From contig BDSI01000036.1 in the NCBI GenBank assembly GCA_003117195.1, positions 79,864-143,863 on the forward strand: DNA of 64,000 nucleotides, read 5' to 3'. The notes beneath the pieces were generated by a model that was not told the origin of the DNA, searched no databases, and worked only from the letters and a program-made list of their open reading frames with translations. The number at the start of each line of letters is the position of its first letter. Within the stretch, counting starts at the first letter, position 1. The position numbers were made by a program, and so were the translations under genes. This document shows positions 50,301 to 64,000 of this stretch, in pieces. Origin of the DNA: Eudorina sp. 2006-703-Eu-15 (taxonomy: Eukaryota; Chlorophyta; Chlorophyceae; Chlamydomonadales; Volvocaceae).

Positions 50301-50600
50301 GATAAGAAGTGTGCTAGGCGCACTTGCAGGCACCCCATGCCACTCCGTACACACCGGGAAGAACTCTGACAGCAGGGGCACCCGCCACTCGCGACGTCGC
50401 ATGATTGGCTGCACCTGCTTGCGTGGCCGGGAGGGACGATTCGGAGGTGCGGGGAAGTCCGGCATGACAGCTGCGCGCGAATGTTTGCGCACCTGGTGCG
50501 AAATACGCCTAAGTAATTCGAGGGCCTCTGAGTCTCGCGCTTTGCCCATCGACTTCATCTCGTGGACCTTGAAATCCGCTCTAGAGTCGTATCGCGCCAT
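47322..50600 (-). CDS. Wss1-like WLM-domain metalloprotease with SUMO-interacting motifs
   Basis: Wss1/SPRTN-type proteases digest proteins crosslinked to DNA; yeast Wss1 is directed by SUMO. Exons 50600-50493, 50414-50355, 50285-50222, 50093-49988, 49741-49567 and 49052-47322 join in phase. The WLM domain shows MRRREWRVPLLSEFFP, LLGLNIGGGGGRTREIK and the zinc site HELVHNVRGPHD, with the HExxH glutamate and third His ligand intact, then FYKLLDEITAECEELM. A Cys motif, RWCPC, follows at about 48915. The disordered tail carries two SUMO-interacting motifs, VVDLTLDSDDD (about 48350) and VIDLTDD at the extreme C-terminus, plus Gln/Ser/Gly-rich sequence. Length is up to 747 residues. The stretch 48470-48770 reads poorly and may be an intron with unclear borders. 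An in-frame Met at 50636 would add 12 residues. Confidence 0.88.
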
Positions 50601-52129
50601 CTTCCCACAGGTTATTGCCAAAGATAGTGAACCCAATTTATGAAATGGAGAACTTCACATTAAATCGTCTCGCCCAATGTATAAAAAACGGCATGTCTGT
50701 CTGTGCACAGACTTAAGTGAAGATGACAATTGGATGGGACGGTATGGGAGGAATATTATTATATTCATTTGACCACTGCTGCTGGAATCAGCTGTTTATC
50801 GAATGCGTGGTGGCCTTTCATACGTTAAATGTGGTTTGCGTGCTGCGTGCTGTGCGCAGCGATGCGGTGCCTACCGTGCGCCGATCCAGGGCACTGTTCA
50901 CAAGGCACACTGGAGTGCAGTCGTTCATGACAAGGAGATCATGAACACTAGGGCACTAGGGCATCCCGGCCGGCTGATCCAGGCCAACACCAAACAACTG
51001 CAAAAGTGGGTATTGTGGTGTGACGAGGGAACACAAGGCATAACTGTCACCTTCCCAGTCGGACCTTCCCCAGCACCTTGCCCCATCCCCCTCGTGGCCC
51101 CGCCGACCAACCTTACCACACCCTTCGAGCCATGGCAACCGCACCGGGCCATCGAAATAGTTGGGCTCAGGCGGTCACAGGATCCACTTGGGGGGGTCAG
51201 GGCGGCCGAGTTTGCTGCATGTATGCGGGTCTCGGGTGCATTCGTACCCAACGTTTCCGGTGCCAAGGTGTCCCTCTCTTTTGTTTTACATCGGCCGGGC
51301 CCGAGGCCGCCTTCTCCACCCATAGCGCCACCCGTTAGGCCCCGACTCACTCCCCACCACCCAGGCCTTACATTCTGTGATATATCACTGCTTAGCCCTC
51401 CTGCAGGGCGGAGGTGTCCAGGGTCAGCACATCGGCCCCTGGCCAGGGTAACCCTCCGTCCCCAATCCGTTACCCGTTGCGCCTTGTCTCCAAACGCTGT
51501 GTCGCCAAGCGCCATACAGCGCGAGCTACGTAGGGACAAAGCTGCGACAACGGCGGGCGGGTCGGGTCCCCCCACACATGCGCGCACCAGCACCGGCCGA
51601 GTGCGTCCTGCACCCGCCAGGTTCAACAAGCCGCCCTGGTACGCGTCAGCGTTCCCATATCCCACAAGCGGACGACCAATGCGCCCATGCGTGGTCCCTC
51701 CCCTTGGGCTGGCACCATCCCGGCCGTCCAGAGCCCGACCTAACGACCCCTGTAGCGCATATCGGTTTCCGCAAGCAGGGCTCCGATGCCACGGACCCGC
51801 GCAGGGGAGATGGACGACCGGGGAACGGCCAAGCCGCCCTGCAGCACAAGCACCCGGCCTTTCGTACCGCACGATTATCCCCCAAGTATTTGAGCGCCCC
51901 TGTCGGCCGTTCCCACTGGACCATGTCCCCAGCATAACCCGTGTAATCCCTGCGGCCATCCGAAGGCTCCGTCTGCGGCAATCCAGAATCGCGCGCTCAT
52001 CAAATCGAAACCACCACCGGAAGCTGAGAGGATGCTCCCGTGTGCATCCCGTGTGCATCACTCATCCCTGCCGTAAGCTACTGCGAAACGCCGGCTCCCG
52101 CGCGGCGCTGCTGCGCCCATGCCCGCTGT
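50601..52129. other. Region without a recognised gene
   Basis: Long frames are open on both strands (507 codons plus, 378 codons minus) and overlap each other almost completely. Neither shows a recognisable family, so both are treated as GC-driven chance frames. The left edge would contain the promoter of the Wss1-like gene and the right edge the 3' UTR of NDUFA8. Confidence 0.4.
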
Positions 52130-53375
52130 TTACTTCTTGGGCTCCACAATGGGGAACGCCTTCTCGAAAGCGGCCTGCTTGTCGCGGCACCGCGCGAAGC
52201 GAAGTCTGCGCGGAGAAAGGAAGGCCGTTGAGTGAATTTATTTTTAAACAGTATCTCAGCAGTCTGTGGGGAAGTCAACACCAGATACCAACGTTGGGCC
52301 GCGAACAAGAGGCGAAGTTAGTGTGAGGCATGCAGCGGGCAAGGGAGATCCATGCCGTGCCGTGCCGTGCCCCTGTGCCATGTTGTCACCAGCACGCGAA
52401 TCATGTCACCCCTGCGGCCTGATGGAGCACTGAAGCAGCGGGCGGCCGGGCGATGCGGTTATGACACCCCCCTTCTGCAGGTGAACCGGAGGGTCTACGC
52501 AACACTGCCCTTCTGCATGCGGATTATCTCTCTCTTTAAATGTTCTGCAACAATTAAGGTTTAGGGTTTAACCTTAATTATTAGGGTTTGGAGCAAAACG
52601 TCCGAAAATCCGACCGCATCATGTCCACACGAGCATCCGGGGACAAGCCCACCGCCGACCGATCGGCCACATGAGTGCAGGCCTCCGGTGAATGTTTCAC
52701 CGGAGGTCTGCGCGCAACCAGCCGCACAAACGGATGAGGGAGTGGTAACCTGACTGGCCCAAGTGGCCGCTGACATACGTGGAAACAACAAATTTGTGTG
52801 CCATCCGTGCTGCCTAGCTAGCGGATACCACGCAGAGTGACAGGGACGGAACTCATGGTGCAGCATACTGGTTGACGGGGCCGACGTTCCCGAGACGCGA
52901 TGGTGCGGTGGGGTACGGGTGGCCCCAGATGGCAGGGAGTCGCCGACAGCGCCTGGGTTTCGGTGCGGACAACTTACCCGTACCAATCTAGGCATTGCGC
53001 ATACTCCTTAAACTCGGTGGGCGCCTTCTCCATGATTTCCTTGTAGCTGCGCGGGGTGGGAAGGGAGCAATCAGACTGTGCCCGGCCACACTTTGGCAGA
53101 GGTGAGGTGCCACATTACTTGAATTAAGATGCAGCCATACGTTCTCCTGCCTCTAAAGTGCAAACCGCAGATACAAAGCCAGGAACGTAGTCGTGGACTC
53201 ACAGCTTGTTTGTTGCTCGGACGAGAGCCTCAGACTCCGGCTTGCAGTCTTCCGGCCAATCATGCTTGCTCTTGCACTCCACGGCCGATTTGTGCTCCTT
53301 CTCGGCACGGAACACGATGTGCCGGCTCATTGCGTAGAGCTCATGAGAATAGGGTACCCGAACGGGAGTGGACAT
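52130..53375 (-). CDS. NDUFA8: NDUFA8-type CHCH subunit of mitochondrial complex I
   Basis: Three exons, 53375-53203, 53046-52978 and 52205-52130, join in phase (2, 2) to 105 residues; the plant homologue is 106. NDUFA8 is an accessory subunit of NADH:ubiquinone oxidoreductase on the intermembrane-space side, held by disulfides of twin-Cys CHCH folds. The first exon has CKSKHDWPEDC (Cys-x9-Cys) in the position of the plant KCKKNDPNPEKC segment. The second and third give YAQCLDWYGLRFARCRDKQ and AFEKAFPIVEPKK, matching the plant CMYYYTNEFELCRKEQEAFEK segment with the same Cys spacing. The last conserved Cys of the plant tail (EKVCP) is Phe here. The long second intron (52206-52977) holds telobox-like palindromes. 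Confidence 0.82.
52552..52579. other. Telobox-containing inverted repeat in the NDUFA8 intron
   Basis: Arms aattaaggtt and aaccttaatt enclose tagggttt; a second ttagggttt follows at 52581. On the gene's own strand these read AAACCCTA, the plant telobox and the unit of TTTAGGG-type telomeres. Confidence 0.6.
52682..52706. other. Perfect 11-bp hairpin in the NDUFA8 intron
   Basis: cctccggtgaa and its exact reverse complement are separated by three bases. It lies in the same intron as the telobox repeat. Confidence 0.8.
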
Positions 53376-54912
53376 GTTATAACTGGCGCTTATAACTCTG
53401 TAAGCTGCAGATAGGAAAGGCTTCCAGTTACGCGCAAGCCAGTCCCGATAATGTCTCGACTAATACAGCGCTACGTCCGGGACACCATGAAATCGCTGTT
53501 GATCTTTAAGACACGCATTTTACAGATACAAGCATCAATACATGATGAGCTCTGCGACACAGTACGGCACGGCAAACCAACTCAGGCACAACACCGCAGC
53601 AAATGTCAGCTAATGCATGCCCTTGCCGCTTATGTATAGCATTAACCTGATAATTGCTACCGCAATCATGCCGCCCAACCTTCACCGGTTACGGCAACAT
53701 ACTTGCAAGCTTCCCAGAACTCTATTTGCAATTGTTCTTGCCCTTCAATCAGTGATCGGGTGGCACGCTGTCAGGCGGGGCTTATGAAGCCGTAATGGCG
53801 TCGGTAAAGCGAAGTACCGCTGGTGCATTTGCGCGGGTTGATATGTTCGCCAGTCGTGAGGCCACACCCGTGGCGCTACCGCACTGCAACGGTGTGCAAA
53901 GAGCCTTACACTCCCTCCCCATTCGAGCATTATACACGGAGCTGCAGGACATCTCTGCTGCTGCGCGCCCTCGGCACAACCTTGTGCAATTGGCCCCCCC
54001 CAGCTCGCTCCCCAACCTCCTAACAGTTTACAGGATAAACGCCCAGAAGCAACCTGGGGGGACCTCCTAGCGGACACCGCTAATCCAGCACAATCCAGGA
54101 TCAAGCAACGCAAGCCACGCCGACCAACCGAAAACGCAACGCCAACGCCCTTGGCGTTCACGATGAGACGCCGGATGCATAGGCATTGGCAGTCATACGC
54201 TCATACCCCGACGGCTGCGCCGATAACGCGGTTTCTAGGGACCCCTATCTGTGCTGTATGCTCTTGACGCACCCGCCCGTTGCCACGTACACTCATCTCC
54301 GAACACCGAACCATCCTGAAGCAGCGCACGTTGAACATTCAAGCACGGCCCCCTTTCAGGCTCGCTGCGCGCTCATCGCTGGCTTACGGATGTGACCTGG
54401 GACCGTCCACGGCGCCCCACCAGCCATCGACAACCCCCCTGTTACCCCCTTGCTGCTACTACTACCGTATTACTTTGAACGCGGGCCGCGCGCTGGACTG
54501 GGCGACCCTACGCACGCGGAGGTTGGGCCCGGTGCAACCCGTGGAATCGGAGGTTGAGCTCCCGTCGGGAGCAAACCCCACGGCATCCGTCTGCGCGCCC
54601 AGTGATGGGTTATAGTGCGGGATGTGTACCACCAAGGCGCGCAATCAGTCTCCATCAAACCGGATCTCAGCAGCTATCCCGGCGAGGGCGTGACGCCGCA
54701 AGTCAGGCCCTGCTACACCTCTGCCGCAGCTCCTCCTCTGCGGACGTCGGCCTCCGGTCATCTGCAACCCTTGCCCAACAGCTCCCGCCTCTCCAGCCGC
54801 TACACCTCCATCCCCGCCCTCGCTGCGCTCTTGTCCCTTCCCTAACCGACCGTTACGTCCGGTTCGGTGCCGTGCTGTATGGACCATCCCAATGTCAAGC
54901 TGCACGTCAGGG
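53376..54912. other. Region upstream of NDUFA8, entering the right repeat block
   Basis: No gene recognised. The first part should contain the NDUFA8 promoter. From about 54476 to 54615 the sequence matches 26228-26440 of the left block in pieces. Confidence 0.45.
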
Positions 54913-55562
54913 CTACAGCTCCTGAACGTACGTCTTGGCGCCCGTGTAGTGGGCCCCCTCGCCCTTGCATGACCGTGTGCGCGTTGCGCCCCTCGCAGGC
55001 GGGCACTTATACGGTGGATGACATTGCGAGCCGTCACATCCGAGGGGCTGGACAGCTCGCGGAGGGCGCCGGCATCGCGTAGCGCTCCTGGTGGTGGTGG
55101 TGGAGGTGGTGGAGGGGAGGGCGCCGGGTGGAAGACGGTGGGGGCGGAGCAGGGGTTCAGGCACGCACCCAGTGCGCCGCAGGTGACAGCTAGCCTTCAT
55201 GTGAATCCCGAGTAGAAGGGAGGCGACCTCGACCGCGGGCCAACGTCACCGCAGCACCCACCAACCAGTCAGCCGTCCAAGCTCGCGTTCGCATCCATGA
55301 TGAACTCTCCAGGGAGCTTGGCGGGTATCGCATCCGTTTCGCATAAACCCCCATGCGACCCCGTAACACGCATCCCTTGTTCGGCCAACGCCCTTCCGTC
55401 CTGGGCCCCAACCTGCCGCCTGCCGCTCTCTCTTACCTCCTCCACGGTCCCCAGCATGCGGGTCCTTGACACGCTTCCCCGCACCACCCCATTGATGTTG
55501 AACGTCTTGATCAGGTCGTCCGTCATGGCGAGGGGTTGCCCACGATCACCTCGTCCACGTAT
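54913..55562 (-). pseudogene. Phosphoethanolamine cytidylyltransferase (PECT/PCYT2) 3' fragment, right copy
   Basis: An exon at 55562-55437 reads YVDEVIVGNP, then after a one-base frameshift AMTDDLIKTFNINGVVRGS, ending in TVEE at a GT donor. The next begins at 55087 with ERYAMP, shifts frame, and continues RELSSPSDVTARNVIHRI. The last readable piece, GAHYTGAKTYVQEL with a stop at 54913, resembles the C-terminus of plant-type PECT. The copy keeps the C-terminal end that the left copy lacks, and does not carry the two insertions found there. It shares the frameshift after ERYAMP with the left copy. Confidence 0.75.
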
Positions 55563-56844
55563 CTGGGTCCCGGGGCGGGATGGAACGGGATTCCCCACTA
55601 GATCGCTTAATGGACAGATGCCCGGCATCTGGGGTGATACACACGATGATCACCTGAAGAACGCCCATCCTGGAGGAATGACCCCGCAGCAACGTGCACG
55701 CGTTGGTCTGTCCAGTCCCTTCCGGTCCTGGCCCCAAACCCGACACCCCTCCGCGGTCCCATGCTTACTGGCACGCCAGCACCGACCGACTCGTGGAGGT
55801 TGATGATGGGCAGTGCGGCCCACGTCCGGGGAAGGGGACGACCTGTGCGGCGACCCGAGGGAGGCGCGGCCGGGGAAAGGACAGGCGGGGACATCAGTAA
55901 GGCAGCAGAACGTGGGCGCAGTGAGGGTAATTAATGCCCGGCGCAGTCGGCAACCGAGGAGCATTGGCGCCATTGCGACGTAGACCCGCCCCGCTTGCTC
56001 ACCGTCCCAGAGTGAGGACCGGCAGCCCCAGCGCCGTTACCGCCTCAGCCTCGCTGCGCGCCTCGCCCACCCCAACAGTCGCGATGCAGCCACCACCGCC
56101 GCTGCCGCTGCCACCACCATCGCCGGACCCGCCCCTTCAAGCCCCGACGGGGCCCCCGGCCCCAAAGGGCGGCTGTGTCGGATGTTGACCCGCCAGCGAG
56201 CCCGAGCTGCCGCCGCCACCGCCGCCGCCCTGCCGGCGGCCTCCCGCAGCCCCCAGACCGGGAGGCTGCTTCGCCGCGCCCATTTGGCCGGAACCGGATC
56301 CGGCCGTACCAGATCTGGATCCGGACCCAGCCTCGAGATCGGCCGCGGCGGAGGCTGCGGCCCCCTACGCGGCGGCGTGCAGCTGGGTGATGAGGGCCGC
56401 TCCCAGGGAGGTGCCCATCGCCAGCCTGGAGGAGGGAGAGGGGAGGTTGGGAGCTAGGGAGAGGGTTGGTATGGGGCTGGATCGGGCTGGATAGGATTGC
56501 ACAGGGATGAGGGGACGAGGCGCGGCGAGGGGGTGGTCGTGTGGACAGAAGAGGTGAGGATTGCCGCTTAGGGCTGCAGCGTGTGGGTGCCGGGAACGCG
56601 GCGGGCAGCTCGCAAAGATTGAGCATCCTACCTAGATCGCTGTTGCCGATCGCGGCAACGTTTCCCAAGACCATTCAAGTCCCGCACAAAAGACCATTCA
56701 AGTTCCGCACAAGAAAAAAGAAGCTCAACCCCTTCAAGCTAATACAATATCACATCTTTTATAATAGAATTCGTATCAGGTGCGGTTGTGATTCAGAAGG
56801 CTTCAGTCTTCTGATGTCTTCTGAGTTCGAAGATGTGAACCTGT
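55563..56844. other. Spacer with unidentified exon-like pieces on the minus strand
   Basis: Short minus-strand stretches look coding, for example IATVGVGEARSEAEAVTALG ending at a GTGAGC donor near 55997, NVAAIGNSDLG near 56645 and LAMGTSLGAALITQLHAAA after a CAG near 56425. They could be remnants of one gene, but I do not recognise the family and could not join them in a consistent frame. Confidence 0.3.
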
Positions 56845-57790
56845 TCGGGAAGGTGGTTGCAACTTCGGAGCATTCCGACGAGCCTGTATCCGTTCATGCA
56901 TAACAATCATACGTATACTGACAATACTGAATGCTGTCACACGAAATACACCTGGTGATTTGAATGGTGGTGCGCACAAAAAATAGTCTCAGCGAACAGG
57001 AGGCGTAGTTATGTGCCAGTATCCATGTGGTTCATTGTCAGAAGCGTAGAGCTTTAGCTCAAGCAGTCAGCCGCACGGAAACTTAGTTGCCCCGCGTGCA
57101 AGGTGCAACATACCGCTTTGCCGCAAAACCATATTTATCATGCAGCAGCAACAGGCATGTAGACCGAGGTCTGTTTCTTAACGGAGGCCATGCGGTTACG
57201 AAGATCGCTTGGTGCGTGGCGGTCGTGCGTGGCCCTCATCCGGGTCACCGTCGTGTGCAAGCGATGCGACAGGTGGCGTGGCGTCGTCTAGAGCCGTGGC
57301 TAACGATGGTCAGACAGCTTCTAGTCTAGGCCCGGCGAGTGCGACCGACTGCCAAAGCACTCCCGCCGGGAAGGAGACAAGCGTGCGGGGGGCCACTGTC
57401 CCCATCCCCCTGACAGTGGCCCCCCTGTGTCTTTCATTACATCCCTGCTCCCCGCGATGATCAACCAACCGTGTGTGGGCACGCTCGGCGTAACTTTGGC
57501 CCGCGAATAAAGACAATCAACTCTACCACGAATGAAGACACCGATATTATGAACGAATGAACCTCGCAACGGAGTCCTTCCCATAAGATCTCAAACAAGG
57601 AACAGCAAGCAACACCGTACCAACCACCAAACCAAGCCGCGTCAACGTCGGAGCAACCCATTTGAAACCGATCTCTGCCGTACCTGCTTCCGCCCATCGC
57701 TCCACCAGTGGGAAGAAGCAAGCAGAGCGCCGTACACCTGCTGTACAAACGGCAAACATTCTAAAGCGATTTGCTTGGTGGATTAAGCTT
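56845..57790. repeat. Module A, copy 2
   Basis: Sister of 17099-18075, including the hairpin at 57387-57425. It again lies just before a satellite array. Differences are scattered substitutions plus several short indels. Confidence 0.85.
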
Positions 57791-57967
57791 CAGACATGAT
57801 TGCCGGCTTGTCAAACGACAACCCGATGATTGGTGTTCGCTGCCCGACCCGTGCGTACCTGGAAGCTCAGACACGCCCGCGCTTCTCCAAAGCCCCGCCT
57901 GCAACAGCTGCCAGCCATGTAGCGATTCCTTGAGCCTCGCTCCGCAGGCAATAACCAAAGTACCCGC

Positions 57968-64000
<6,033 letters not shown>

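Noticed and set aside
50803..52326. 507-codon plus frame and an overlapping 378-codon minus frame
   Set aside because: They overlap almost fully, have no recognisable domain, and the plus frame runs through the last exon of NDUFA8.
52561..52590. Chromosome end (telomere)
   Set aside because: Only two isolated TTTAGGG units occur, inside an intron with genes on both sides.
54616..54982. Interpreting this stretch as an insertion in the right PECT copy
   Set aside because: It contains a readable PECT-like C-terminal end on the minus strand, so the left copy more likely suffered a deletion.

Overview
The window looks like nuclear DNA of a GC-rich green alga, most likely a volvocine or Chlamydomonas-like chlorophyte. 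Genes are split into many short exons with GT-AG introns, proteins carry long Ala/Gly/Pro/Ser low-complexity stretches, and the conserved exons align best with plant and algal families. No bacterial-style operons, rRNA genes or CRISPR arrays were seen. Exon models were built by hand from splice signals, reading phase and remembered family alignments, so single boundaries can be wrong.

Layout, left to right. 1-5500 (minus): partial gene for a large low-complexity protein resembling volvocine PAS/nucleotide-cyclase signalling proteins; it runs off the left edge. 7429-15600 (minus): a complete 15-exon VPS45 gene (SM protein of endosomal membrane fusion). 17.1-27.8 kb: repeat-rich block with a ~1 kb module A, a 12-unit satellite of 600-bp repeats, and a decayed phosphoethanolamine cytidylyltransferase (PECT) fragment interrupted by two insertions, one a clear hAT-type MITE. 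29523-30062 (minus): a small gene for mitochondrial ribosomal protein bL31m, divergent from 30441-45312 (plus), a 35-exon GNOM/GBF1-type ARF-GEF. 47322-50600 (minus): a Wss1-like WLM metalloprotease with SUMO-interacting motifs. 52130-53375 (minus): NDUFA8, a CHCH subunit of respiratory complex I. 54.9-64.0 kb: a second repeat block with a sibling PECT pseudogene, a second module A and a diverged satellite whose units carry expanding GA tracts; it runs off the right edge.

The intact genes are ordinary housekeeping functions: vesicle traffic (VPS45, ARF-GEF), DNA-protein crosslink repair (Wss1-like) and mitochondria (bL31m, NDUFA8). They are neighbours, not a pathway. The unusual part is the pair of repeat blocks: they share three components (PECT relic, module A, satellite family), suggesting a duplicated composite repeat. 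Inside the satellite is a short segment resembling an EF-hand that differs between the arrays only at synonymous positions.
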